A DNA stretch of 64,000 nt, taken from Paragordius varius (taxonomy: Eukaryota > Nematomorpha). This document shows, one piece after another, positions 1 through 12,211 of this stretch. A program made the translations under genes and the position numbers. Positions within the stretch are counted from its first letter, which is position 1. Each line of letters opens with the position of its first letter. The notes below the pieces were generated by a model. It saw nothing but the letters and a program-made list of their open reading frames with translations. It made no database searches and was not told the DNA's origin. The stretch lies in assembly GCA_964247055.1 (NCBI GenBank), contig OZ176055.1, positions 5,146,001 through 5,210,000 on the forward strand. The letters run 5' to 3'.

Positions 1-690
1 ATTGGGTGGATACAAAAGAGGATAAATTTTTAGAAAAACTCTGCTTATATTTAGGATCAATAATAAAAATATGCTAAATATATAAATTCCGTGAACCCGC
101 AAAAAAATTGATTCTCGAAAATATTTTAAAATTAATAATTAAATACTAATCTTGTTTAAAATTTTCACATCCTGTTCATAAAATAATAAACGCCAAAGTG
201 CACCTGTAAAGAGTTTATATCATCATAAATTTATTTCAAATGTAATGTTGATAATCAATCTAATATGTTATATTGTATAAACATCTTCCCATTATATTTG
301 CAAATGGGCTCCAAATGAGAGTGTTTAAGGATAGAGAGTGATTTAAGGACGAATGGTATCATCAACTAAAAAGTTATTACCAGGCTCAATATTTAGAAAA
401 ATTTATAATATTAAATAAACTACGTACCTGAGTTTGAAAAACGTCAATAAATGCAGATTGTATTGTTTATCTTTTTGTGACTTATTTGATAAATTTTGGC
501 TGAAAATAACAAAAAAATTTCAGTAAAATTCTAATTGGGTGGCAAAAAATGTTACATTCATAAGCAAAAGACTTGACTTCAGTGCTTTTTATCACCGATC
601 TTCAAATTTACACTTTCTAGCTTAGGTAAACTTGCTCAACTTGCCACGCTTGACTTAGAAATCAAGTGACTCTTTTTTCACTCCCCACCT
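1..690 (+). repeat. TIR-4 element, right-hand part (left part lies outside the window)
   Basis: The sequence matches positions 2661-3296 in the same direction and 735-1393 in reverse complement, for example the shared block beginning ATTGGGTGGATACAAAAGAG. It ends near 690 in a degraded copy of the terminal TTTTTATCA..CCCACC. A run of C then A follows (about 691-715). It has no credible coding potential and is a non-autonomous DNA repeat by appearance. The alignment is by eye and the exact right boundary is uncertain because of the homopolymer. Confidence 0.7.
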
Positions 691-734
691 TCCCCCCCCC
701 CCCCAAAAAAAAAATATTTTCAAAAGAAAATAAT

Positions 735-1710
735 GGGTGGGGTGATAAAAAAGTCGCACTTGACTTGTAAGTCAAGCATGGCAAGTTGAGCAAGTTTACT
801 TAAGCCAGCAACTGTACACTTGAAGATCGGTGATAAAAAAACACTTAAGTCAAGTCTTTTGCTTATGAATGTAACATTTTTTTGCCACCTGATTCGAATT
901 TTACAGAAATTATTTTGATCATTTTCAGCCATAATTTATGAAAGGAACAAAAAGATAATTAATACAATATGCATTTATTGACGTTTTTCAAAACTGGCAA
1001 GTATCCTATTTAAGATATAGAATTTTTTAAATATTGAGCCTGCTAATAATTAGATTGATACCATTCGCCCTTAAAACACTTTCCATTTTTATCACACTAC
1101 ATTTTTTTTGGAGTCCATTTGCAAATATAATGGGAATATGTTTATACTAGTCGAAATAAATTTATGATGAAATAAATTCTTTACGTTGGATAATAGTGAA
1201 GTAACCTTTTGCTTTTAATAAACGAAGATTTGAAATTTTACAAGATTAATATTTAATTATTATTTTTAAGAAATTTCCAGAATCCAATTTTTGCGGTTAC
1301 GGAATTGATATATTTAGCACATTTTTATATGCCATGTTATTAAATATTACAAAGTTTTTCAATAAATTTATCCTCTTTTGTATCCACCCAATGGATAGAT
1401 TGCCAAAATTTATCAAATTAACAATTTATAGCATTAACAAAGGTTTGAATTACATATAAAACCTAAATTTTATACATAAATAGTTTCCAGGATAATTTTA
1501 TCCATATTTTTAAATCTGTCAAGTGTGCCCTACACCACACTTGCAAAATCTATAAGTTTTACTTGATCATATGATTTTTTATCACCTCCTTATCAAGTTT
1601 TCTTGCTTTACTTAAGTCGTGTAATGTTAAATTTTTTTATCACATGAAAGCAAGCCATGACTCAAAAAACTTGTAAGTCAAGTCAAAAAGAATTTTTTAT
1701 CACCCGACCC
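735..1710 (-). mobile_element. TIR-4 element, complete reverse copy
   Basis: This is a roughly 976 bp non-autonomous element. One end starts GGGTGGGGTGATAAAAAAGT and the other end is its near inverse, TTTTTTATCACCCGACCC. AAT flanks both sides (732-734 and 1711-1713), a candidate 3 bp target duplication. It is the reverse complement of the copy at 2343-3296 along its whole length. No ORF of note is present. A 3 bp target site and a GGG-type end would suit PIF/Harbinger-like elements, but no transposase is present to prove it. Confidence 0.7.
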
Positions 1711-1713
1711 AAT

Positions 1714-2339
1714 ATTTAGATGTGGGCTCTCAAAGGAACATTTTTTGCTATTTTAAAATGAGCTAGTCCTCTTAAAAATCCGAAAATGCCAGGATCGCGC
1801 AATGAAATTTTCAAAATGCTAAATTTTAATACCAAGTAAAAATATTTTTTAAAAAGGACCTACTTTTTTAAAAAATTTAATTTTTAGCAATTGTTGAAGC
1901 GTGCTTCATACTATTTTAAGTCATGTTGGAAACGGTTGCAAAACGCTTTAAAACATTCTAAAAACACTTTTTCTATATCATTCAATGATGATGAACCTTT
2001 CTATTTTAGAATTTTGATTAAAATATTCGTTCATTTGCAATTGTGTTTTTTAGAAAAATCACCACAATATTTAAGCAATGACCATTAAATTTAACTGGAA
2101 CGATGGAGCATCATCGAATTATACATCAAGTTTTTATAATGTAACCGTTTGCATCATGACTCAAAATTGTATTATAAATCATGCCTTTTTGAAAAATATT
2201 CTAATTTGATATCTAAATTTAGGATATATTTATAAATTTTATCACGTGATGGCATTTTTGCGTTTTTTAAATGAACCAGCCCATTTTAAAAGAGTTAAAA
2301 AATTAGAGACTTTCCATCAAAAAAATTAATTTAAAATAT
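1714..2339. repeat. PAL-5 repeat, central segment
   Basis: This 625 bp block separates the two inverted TIR-4 copies. It resembles 59480-60100: both contain a 'gggctc..aaaa' edge, a 'gcccattttaaaagag' type edge and an internal inverted region. It appears to be the middle of a palindromic repeat into which both TIR-4 elements inserted. The ORF at 1891-2088 falls in this repeat and is not supported as a gene. Confidence 0.55.
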
Positions 2340-2342
2340 ATT

Positions 2343-3296
2343 GGGTGGGGTGATAAAAAGTTTTTTTGATTTGACTTGCAACTTTTATAAGTCATGGCTT
2401 GTTTCATGTGATAAAAAAAATTTAACATTAGACGACTTAAGTCGCATGAAAACTTGATTCGGAGGTGATAAAAAATTATATGATTAAACTTATAGATTTT
2501 GCAAGTGTGGTGTAGGGTAAACTTTACAGATTTAAAAATATGGATAAATTTTTTTTGGAAACTATTTATGTATGTAATTTAGGCTTTATATGGAATTAAA
2601 ACCTTTGTTAATGATATAAATTGTTTATTTAATAAAATTTGGCGAATTAACCTATTCAAATTGGGTGGATACAAAAGAGGATAAATTTTTAGAAAAACTC
2701 TTCTAATATTTAAGAGCAATGCATAAAAATATGCTAAATTTATCAATTCCGTGAACCCGCAAAATTTGATTCTAAATTTCTCAAAATTCATAATTTAATC
2801 CTGTAAAATCTCATTTTGTTTAAATGCAAAAGGTTACTTTAAAAAATGTATAGAATTTATTTCATTATAAATTTATATTGAATGTTATTTTGATAATCAA
2901 TTAAAAATAATAATATGTTACAGTGTATAAACATCTACCCATTGTATTCAATGAACTCCCAACAAAATGAGTAGTGTGGTGAAATAATAGAGAGTGTTTT
3001 AAAGGCGAATGGTTTCATCAACTTATAATTTTTTAGCGGGCTCATATTCAGATATATTTATAATATTATATAAGATACGTGCCATTGAGTTTAAATTCAA
3101 TAAATGCATAATAGTATTAAATGTATATGTTTTTGTGCCTTATTTCATAAGTAGGCGGCAAAAAATATTACATTCATAAGCAAAAGACTCCACTTAAGTG
3201 TTTTTTATCACCTCAAGTGTCCACTTGCTAGCTTAAGTAAACTTGCTCAACATGCCACGCTTGATACAAGTCAACGACTTTTTTATCATCCCACCC
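2343..3296 (+). mobile_element. TIR-4 element, complete forward copy
   Basis: This is a 954 bp non-autonomous element starting GGGTGGGGTGATAAAAAG and ending TTTTTTATCATCCCACCC. ATT occurs on both sides (2340-2342 and 3297-3299), which is the same target triplet as the 735-1710 copy read on the other strand. An internal ATTGGGTGGATAC at 2661 divides it into a 318 bp left section and a right section shared with positions 1-690. With the reverse copy it makes an inverted pair with arms of about 950 bp. Confidence 0.7.
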
Positions 3297-3785
3297 ATTG
3301 TTTTACCTTTTATATGTAGTTTATGAATTTCAATGATGTTTATTAAAATGAAGCCTCTAGCTTTCACCAAAAATTGTTTCAAAAAATATGCGCAAATTTT
3401 GCCATTTTCTGATATGAAGGACTTACCACAAAAGTCTATTCTAAAATCCGTAAGGGCTTATAACAAAAGTTTTATTATGATACATTTTCCTATCAGAATA
3501 TATGTATATCATCAGGTTTTATTTGACGACACTGTGTTAGTGCAAATTTTTGCAATATAGTTTGTTATACATTTTAAATATATTTGATTCCTGGGGTCCC
3601 CAAAGACCCCAATTTAAATCGAGGAATTATTGATTGTTTTGTATCTAAGAAAGAGAATTACCTCCTTTTAGATCGCCAAATTTGGGACTAGAACCAAATC
3701 TAAAAATCAAAAAATCTTTAAAGCATTGTTTTAATTTTTAATCTGATCTATAACATATTTAAGTGATATTTTTTGGAATGAAGCA

Positions 3786-4919
3786 TTAACAATTCGATTT
3801 AAATTGGGGTATAATACCCCAGCCTAAATTTAAATTAATATTTCTAAAAAACTACTGAAGCAATTTCAATTCTATCCAAATAAAAATTATATATAAAAAT
3901 CAAAATATCCAAATAAAATTTCGTTTTGAAAAAAAAGTATCAGGTCAAACTACTTGGACCCCATTTTTTTTTATAAAAATTTTGCAAAATATCGTATTTA
4001 TTTGATTCTAACGTTAAAATTAACACTTGGATACAACACACTCATTTTAGTCCTTCGATTCAAATTGGGGTAGTTAGATACCCTAGGCCTGTTTAAAATC
4101 AAATACTTTAAAAAGTATGGAAGCAATCGAAACCAAGGCAAAATTTTGCACTTATATAACATTAATAAACCGAAATATATAAAAAATTTTATTCAAAAAT
4201 ACTTGATATTACTTATTTTGAGTTACAACTGAAAGGTAAAAATTTGGTCAACGTGACATGTGTCAAATTGTAAAATTAAAAAATAATACAAAATAAACCG
4301 CTTTTTCTATTTCTATCAATGTTAGATATAATTTATATAAAAAATAAGCTTTAATTTTACCCTTAAAATTAAGTGAAGACGATATTTTGCAAAATTTTGG
4401 TAAAATAAAAATGGCGTCTAAGTAGTTTGAGATGGAACTTTTTTTTCAAAACAAAATTTAATCAAGATATTTTGGCATATTCTTATAATATTTATCAGGA
4501 TAGAAACATAAATTTAAATTGAGACCGTTTCCTTCAGTACTTTTTTAAAAATTTTAATTTAAATTTAGTCTGGGGTATTTAGATACCCCAATTTGAATCG
4601 AAGTATTAAAGTTATTTTTTATTTTAATTACATCTAACATTGATAGAATAAAAAAAGTAGTTTATTTTATATTAAAATTAAACATGGCCAATGCACATAT
4701 GTTACGTTGACTAAATTTTTACGTTTGAGTTTTGCAAATAATTAATATGAGTATTTTAATTTTTTTTATAAATTTAGGTTTTTAATGTTATATAGGTGCA
4801 AAATTTTGCCATGTAACTTATTATATATTTTTTAAAGTATTCAATTTTAAACAGGGGGTATCCAACTACACCGATTTTAATCGAAGGACTTAAATGAATG
4901 TTTTGTATCCAGGTGTTAA
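3786..4919 (-). mobile_element. MITE-1 copy (TTAA type), reverse, interrupted by another MITE-1
   Basis: This reverse-orientation copy of the commonest MITE in the window starts TTAACAATTCGATTTAAATT and ends with the complement of TTAACAC..GGATAC. It is flanked by TTAA on both sides. Its sequence stops at 4023 and resumes at 4606 exactly at an internal TTAA, where a forward copy has inserted. The ends fit TTAA-targeting, piggyBac-like non-autonomous elements. It carries no coding sequence. Confidence 0.8.
4020..4609 (+). mobile_element. MITE-1 copy (TTAA type), forward, nested in a reverse copy
   Basis: This near full-length copy reads TTAA-CACTTGGATACAACACA at the left and GAATCGAAGTATTAA at the right, with TTAA at 4020-4023 and 4606-4609. 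Internal hallmarks are GGGGTAGTTAGATACCC near the left end and GGGGTATTTAGATACCCC near the right end, both small palindromes. The insert sits inside another member of the same family, which shows that TTAA is the target duplication. Confidence 0.85.
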
Positions 4920-5121
4920 GCTTTCACCAAAAATTTTATTTGATAAAATGTGCCCAAATTTTGCCCCTTTCCGATATGTAGCACTTCCTAAAAAAGAGTT
5001 GTTAAATTTTTTTTATCATTTGTAAGATCCAGAACCAAATGCACTGTGATAATTCTGTTTTTTTTCCATATATATATATATATATATATTATCAATATAT
5101 ATTTCATAGTGGATGTTAGGG

Positions 5122-5661
5122 TTAACACTTGGATACAACACATTCATTTTAGTCCTTCGATTCAAATTGGGGTAGGATCCCAAGGCCTGTTTAAAATTAA
5201 ATACTTAAGAAATATGGAAGGAATCGAAACCAATGGCAAAATTTTACACTCATTAAACATTAATAAACCGAAATATAAAAAAGATTTTATTCAAAAATAC
5301 TTGATTTTACTCATTTTAAGCTAAAACCCAAAGAAATTTTTGTCAACGTGACATGTCTGCAATAATAAAATAAAAAAATAATACAAAAAACCACTTTTTC
5401 TATTTCTATCAATGTCAAATGTAATTTAAATAAAAAATTAGCTTTAATTTTACCTTTAAAATTACAAGAAGACAAGATGCAAAAATGTAACTTTTTATTT
5501 CATAACGAAATTATATTTAGATATTTTAGCTTATTTATATAATTTATATTAGGATAGAAGCACAAATTTAAATTGGGACCGTTTCCTTCAGTATTTTTTT
5601 GATAATATTAACTTTATTTGTGTCTGGGATATTTAAACCCCAATTTGAATTGAAGTGCTAA
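5122..5661 (+). mobile_element. MITE-1 copy (TTAA type), forward
   Basis: The left end is TTAACACTTGGATACAAC at 5122. The right end is TTGAATTGAAGTGCTAA at 5661, with the last TTAA mutated to CTAA. It is about 540 bp, somewhat shorter than the 4020-4609 copy because of small internal gaps. The ORF at 5046-5324 runs across its edge and is not a gene. It ends 130 bp upstream of the prefoldin 3 start codon. Confidence 0.8.
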
Positions 5662-5790
5662 ACATTTTAATTTATTTATATTAAAACAACAATGGAACTT
5701 ACACTATTTATTTGTAATTTAAAATGAAAAACACATATTTTTAGGTAACCAAAAAACAGCAGGTTACTTTTGCATTTTCAGTCTACATTT

Positions 5791-6420
5791 ATGGAAACAT
5801 TGCCTGACATTAATTTCATAGTATATGCTTTATTTATTATAGGAAAATGTCGAAAGCTACTTAAAGAAAAATAATTTAAATGTTGATCAATCAATTAAAT
5901 ATTATAATGATCTTTTTAATAGATGCAAATATTATGAAAGAAATTTAATGACCAAACGTCAAGCGTATATTTTGCTAATTTTTAGTCTTAAAATTAAAAT
6001 ACCAGATTTGGAAAATAGTATCAATGCAATAAATTGTACTTATGTATATTAATAACATAAAAATAGGCTTATTCGGAAGGTTTGTTTCAGATGTCAGATA
6101 ATATATATTGTCCCATCATGTTTAACGGCATAGAGCGTGTTTATCTTTGGCTAGGGGTATTATTTTTTATGATTTTAGGCAAATGTTATGCTGGAGTTTT
6201 CTTTGGATCAAGCAAAAAAAGAATTATTAGTTAGTATAGAGGATGCCACAAAAACACTTAAACATTTAAATTCCCAGATTGAAAAAATTAGAAATCAAAT
6301 AACCACATGTGAAGTGAGTATCCTTTAATCTATTATAAAAATTAATTATTATCCTTAACGTAAAATAAAGATATGGCACGATTATATAATTTTGACGTGA
6401 AGATCAGAATACAAAAATAA
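5791..6420 (+). CDS. VBP1: Prefoldin subunit 3 (VBP1), six exons, four introns of 21-23 nt
   Basis: Prefoldin 3 is an alpha-type subunit of the hexameric prefoldin co-chaperone, which passes unfolded actin and tubulin to the CCT chaperonin in the cytosol. Exons are 5791-5820, 5843-5964, 5986-6043, 6067-6156, 6179-6317 and 6371-6420. The introns are 22, 21, 23, 22 and 53 nt, all GT-AG. Joined, they give about 162 residues, shorter than the near-200 of human VBP1. Family landmarks are LPDINFIENVESYL at the N-terminus, DNIYCPIMF and then WLGANVMLEFSLDQA in the central hairpin, and TTCEVNMARLYNFDV at the C-terminus. Both flanking coiled-coil helices are present. The start is the first ATG before the conserved region. 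AATAAA lies at 6432-6437, just after the stop. No exon can be read through without splicing, so the match depends on the tiny introns being real. The identification is very secure. Confidence 0.95.
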
Positions 6421-7869
6421 TATACGTTTGAAATAAATGCTTTATCGTTTCAATTATATTAATTATATATATATTTAACAGTGGAAAAATTTTTAACAAA
6501 ATTTGTTTTTTTATTAAATAGCTCATAACCAGCATATTCATTTGCTGGAAATTTTTTTTATTGATAACCTAGTTTTGGAAATATTGAGAGAAAATCAAAA
6601 TTGGACAAAAAGTGAAAATTAGAATCAAAAAAAATAATGATAAAACTTGAGATATTATGGTTTATTATCATTTTAGCAAATGTATAAAATTTAAATTACC
6701 CTAAATTTATAAAATTAGCGTTTTTATAAAAGCTCAGATAACAAAAATCTCGTTTTTTACAAAATACAATATTTTTTTATGAAATTATATTAAAATAAAT
6801 TTTTTATATTTACTAGAAACTATTATTATCTTAACATTCCTATTTCATTCAGTATAAAAAACTTATATATATCAAAATAAAGCTAAAAAATATTGTTTCT
6901 CTTTATTTTGTCATATGGTTTTTAAGTGTAAAATATACTGTGTTATTTTGATTTCTTACATGAGGGAGTTAAATAAATTACAAAAAAGGATTTTTAGTGC
7001 AATATCAACCAAAAATTTGTACAGATCCCAGGAAAAATTTTAGTTTGTGTTAAAATAAACCTGTTCCAGAGATTTTTATAGATTGTTGGTTGATATTCCA
7101 CTACTTTTAAATATATTTTGTTAATTTTATATACTTTGATACTCCCGCTCATATATAGATTTCCAAAATGAAACAGTAAATTTTTTCACTCATAAACCAA
7201 ACAAAAAAATGAAAAAACAATATTTTTTTAGTTTTATTTTGATATTTAAGTTTTTTTTACTGAACAATGAATTTTATTAGTGAGTAATAAAAGCGTGCCG
7301 TTCGTAATTTGAAACAGTTTAAGATTTAAATTCGGAAGAATTATTAAAGATATTTATATTTTAAAAAATCTGGTTGGAATATTTTAAATGTACGCCAGTA
7401 CTTAAATTGGCCCTTTTTAATGTAAAAATATACAAAAGGTTTACATCCGCTCTTCAAAATAAATTAAATAATAATCTTATAAATAAATGTATTTACAATG
7501 ATTTTCATAAATGGTAAATTAATAAACCATACGTTGTGTATGGCTAAATTGGATATTTTTTAAATATATTACAAACATAATGTTGTAAAGTAACTAAATT
7601 TTATGTACTCATTTACTATTTTAGAGGTTAAATTAGCAACTAAAAAGTCATCTTTCTAATACTTTTAAAAAAGATGGAGCCATATTAAGTATTTCATTTT
7701 TTACATGTTTTATATCATAATGTGTCTTAGAAAACGTTTCCATTCCAATTGTTTATATAGCGTTTAAACACAAATTAAGATATTTTTTTGTTGAAACATT
7801 AAATCAAAAATAACTTTAGTATATAAATAGGATGTATTAATGAAACGGTTTGATTTATTCATAAGGGTA
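6421..7869. other. Convergent intergenic interval with a palindromic MITE
   Basis: This interval lies between the 3' ends of prefoldin 3 (+) and YIF1 (-). About 6838-7287 is a palindromic repeat: the left arm (from 'cagtataaaaaacttatata' through 'aatattgtttct') recurs inverted at about 7180-7287. The middle is unique. The remainder is AT-rich and nothing coding was seen on either strand. Confidence 0.5.
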
Positions 7870-10800
7870 TTAATAGAACCATTTAAATAAACTTCTTCCA
7901 GTGTTAACATTTATGTTTCCCGATTGATGCATTTTCAACGCTTGAGCGATGGACGGAGTGGCTTTAGTTGGAATCAGATGGTAAGTTATTATAAACATTA
8001 AAAGTGGCTGAACAAGAAAACACATACTAAGAAGTAAGGAAGATACAACTTTTTGCCTGGTACCCACTAAAATTAGACAATAAAAATATATTACCTCATT
8101 AATAATAAAAAAGTAGGTTTTTTAAGTGGATAATCGTGAAGTTTAAAAATATTTCCATAAATAATATTTATAAATTCCATATTATGAAATAAATAGATAA
8201 AAAATTGTTTAAAATGGAGCTTCTAAAACTAAATTTATAAAAATCAAAGTCGCTGGAAATTTTTAATATGGCTTTATAACAAAAATTATTGGTCAATTTA
8301 TTTTAAATTAATATAATAAACAATATTCATCTTCAAAATGATATGTAATAAATATGTGTACTAATTTAATCTTTTATAATTATACAGAAGTTTTAAAGGT
8401 TTAAACTTCAATTTCGCTCTGAAAAATCTTTTTGCGGGTACCACTATTTGCAGACTAAAAAAAAGTTGAAATTTTCTTTTTATATAATTTATTCATTTTT
8501 ATTAATTTCATCGGCATGGGTTTTAACACCCGACACCAAATTAAACTTTGAAATGAGTAAGTCGTTACTTGCTGTTTAACACAAAGCCCATTAGTACGAG
8601 TATTGAACACTATAAAACATTAATCCAAGAATATTAGTTGCTATTAGATTATGTAGTTTTATATTGATCACTTTTAAATAAGACCAAATTGGCCTTTTCA
8701 TATAAACTGACAAAAAATAGTTTATGAAAAATATTTCTATGATTGTAGAACACATATAATAAAAAGGTAAAATATACATTTTAAAAAAATAATTAAATAA
8801 TTCACGAGACTAGACAACAAATTTTTGGGGACTCGTTCATATTTTTAAAAACTTAGTTTGGCGCCCATAGTTTTTTTGGAAGAATTGATTTTAATTTAGG
8901 TTTCAGGTATAATTATATTGCTGTTAGTTTTTTTGATTAAAGATTAGGTTAACAATGTATTTAAATTGTATATTATAGAATGTTTGAAAAGGCTTCGGTT
9001 TTTTAAAACTTGGATACAACTCATTCATTTCAGTCATCCGATTCGAATTGGGGTGTTTGGGGACCTCAAGGCTGTAAAATCAATTATTTGAAAAAATTGC
9101 AATAATTGAAACCATTGAAAAAGTTTGCGCTCATAAAAAATTGCTGAACCAAAATATAAAAAAAATTCATTTAAAAAACTACATATTATATTACTTATTT
9201 TATGGACAACCGTAAAGGTAAAAAATTGGTCATTATGACATGTGATTAGCTAAATAGAAAAATAATGCAAAGATGCTATTTAAATAGAAAATTAACTTTA
9301 ATTTTAGCGTTAGAATTAAATAAACACGATATTTTGCAAAAATGTTGTAAAATAAAAATTACGTGGAAATAGTTTGGTATGAAACTTTTTTTCCAAACTA
9401 AATTTTATTAAGATATTTTGGCTTATTTATATAATTTTAAAATAATGAAAATAAAGATAAGGTTATTATCAGTTTTTTGCCATTAACCAAAATCAAAAAT
9501 CTATTAAAATTTGGGGAAAACGCCTCAGCTAATATATCATTTGATAAATTTAATATAAATTCATTTTATTCCTTTCAAAATAATTTGATTCAAAAATTCG
9601 CAGCTTTAGAACTTATGAGATAATGCGCTTTATGTCTTAATTTCTAATTCAATATTATAAAATTATTATATTAAAGACAAACCAATATATCGCTTAAAAT
9701 TAAAGCTAAATAAAAAATATTTCTAAGTGATTCTAAGCATAAGTTATAATTATAAAACTTATGATTTTTAAACAATATATTTTGTAGAATTTCATGAGTG
9801 ATTTAGCTTCCGGACTCTGGTCCCCTAACCTATATTGCCGTCATAATAAGTCTCAAATTTATAGTCCATAATCACAAGAGTTATTATAATTTTTTTGTAC
9901 TTTAAATTGTGTGTAAACCTTTAATACTGCCAAAATTAATATTTAATTCCGCTGATGCTCATTCATAGTAATTTCAGAATATTTTATGAAAATTAGAACA
10001 GTTAATCGCAAAATCGTAAATATTGATAATTTTTTTATATCTAATAATTCTGATATATTAGGGGCTTCAATTAAAATATAAAACATATATAGATATAAAT
10101 CTTTATCCTGAGTAAAAAATTTAGCTCTAAATATGGTGAAATGATGTTGGCTAAAAGCAAAAAGTATTTTTTTTCAGTATTTTAACCGCTTTTGATATTA
10201 ACTATGCTAAAGCTTTTGGCTAAAAAATAAGAGGCAGTATATTAACCACATCTTTTGTAGCCAATGTAGCATTATACAGTGTTAGAGGCGTTAAATATTA
10301 TTAAAAAATATTAATCTATATAGAAAGTATAAGTCAATATAATCAATTTGAATTGAAATTAGGCAAATTTTTCCATAAACAGATGGTAAATTAAAATTAT
10401 CGTCTAGTAATTTAAACAATAACTTTTAATTTTGTGTATCCTTTAAAAATATTATATATCACACATATACTATTGAAAATAATTATAAGTAGACAAAAAT
10501 CTAGATAAATATTTCAATTTTTAAATCACGTACAATTTATCTAGAATAGATATAAACTTTATAGCATATATACCCGCAAAAAGCTTTATAAGTAAAAATA
10601 ATTGTATATTTTTGTGATAATTTTCTCGAAAGGAGCGAATGGTTTAAAATTATCCTTCTCGTAATAAAAGTTTTTTTCCTATCTATAATTAATTTTCAGG
10701 GTTTCGAACTGGAACCAGATGGAACCGGTGTCCGATTCCTGAGATTTCGGCAGGAACCGATTCAGTTTGGGGTGGAACCATGGTTGCGATTCCACTTCCT

Positions 10801-12150
10801 CAGGAACTACCCTCGTTCCAATTCTAATTTCTTAGGAACCAGGGTTCTGATTCCAACCGTCCAGGAATCAGTTTGGTTCCGGTTCCACCTCCAAAAAAAG
10901 TGCTCATATGGCTTTATTTAAAAAAATATTTTAATGTTTAAATTATAAATTAATATTGATTTTTATTTTTTAAAAAGATGATCATAGGACAACAATTTTT
11001 TCTCGTATCCGATTGAAATGGAATTAACATTGACAGTTTTTTTATATCTCACCTGTAACACGTCAAGAAAACCAGAGCTAATTAATTAAGTAGATTTTCT
11101 TCTATAAATTATGAACATTTATTTTATTAATTAATGAATCTGGTTATAAATTATTAACTATAGCGTCCATAATCAATTACCCATAACGAAAAATAATGAG
11201 CCACACTATATATCAGTGGTACAAAAACCGTGGTTCACAAGCCGCATGAGACTCTTAAGATTTTTTAGCCACAGATATAAAATATTAAAATTTTATCATG
11301 TCAGATTCATTAGCGGTACATTACGGCTCATAACATAGAAAGAAACTTTTCCACGCTAAATTTTATTTTCATATCTGAATGGTACTGACGATCCAATTGC
11401 TTAGTACATTCATTTTTTTATTTAATAAAGATTTCCTGCGATTGCATAGTTAAAACAAATACACTTATTACCTACCTTTTTACTAATACATTTGGCCGTT
11501 TGATTTTTCTAATAAGTTATGATTTTTACAATCGTTCATATGGTTTCAAAAATGTTGTATGAAAATCATTTATGAAAAGTGAGGAAGCAAAATGGAACCG
11601 GTTCATAATGTAAAGAAGCGGTTCTGAAACCGTTTATTTTGAAGGAGTTACCCGGTTCCGGTCCCACTTTTTTCAAATAATTTTATATATTATATTGCTA
11701 GATTAAAATTATACACCATACGCCACAGTATAAGAAATATATTAAGGACCTGATTGTATTGAAGATGATTTATTTGCATAAAGATCATTCCTCGGATGTG
11801 TTTCACCAAAGTTACATGCATTTGGTAATATCATGATTCGCAATGTTTTGATCTATTATATCATTATAAATTATAGATTGTCTATTATAGTTATTTCAGT
11901 AACACATTTTTAAAGATGTGCCTGCCGGCTTTCCCCAAATATGCCAATAAAAAACATCTCATAAAATTCAATCCTAAAATATAAATTTAGCGCCATTTAA
12001 TTAAAATCACAATGTAACTCCCTGCCTCGTTTAGATGTGCCAGTATATACAACTTATTAATATCAATAGTCGGACATGTCTTAACCTTGACATTTTATAA
12101 ATTTTTTAAAGAATTTTTCTAATGTTTAGGAGAAGTGTCTATCATTATTA

Positions 12151-12211
<61 letters not shown>

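Larger units (their letters stand above)
3297..5118. repeat. PAL-5 repeat, right-hand part, split by nested MITE-1 copies
   Basis: Positions 3300-3785 and 4920-5118 share phrases with 33530-33740 and 60110-60300, for example 'gctttcaccaaaaatt', 'aaattttgcc' and 'ctgatatg..ag'. The join across the insertion is 'gaatgaagca-TTAA-gctttcacc', with TTAA present on both sides of the inserted MITE-1 (3786-3789 and 4916-4919). The 3333-3560 ORF lies entirely in this repeat and is not credible as a gene. A short TA microsatellite lies at about 5070-5092. Confidence 0.55.

Noticed and set aside
720-932. 70-residue minus-strand ORF
   Set aside because: It lies within the TIR-4 repeat, and its frame is not kept in the other copies.
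735-3296. Idea that the long inverted arms are the ends of a Polinton-like element
   Set aside because: The interior is only about 630 bp of another repeat, with no polymerase, integrase or capsid genes, and each arm is a separate short element with its own 3 bp target copies.
5046-5324. 92-residue plus-strand ORF
   Set aside because: It crosses a TA repeat into a MITE-1; the translated part is MITE sequence.
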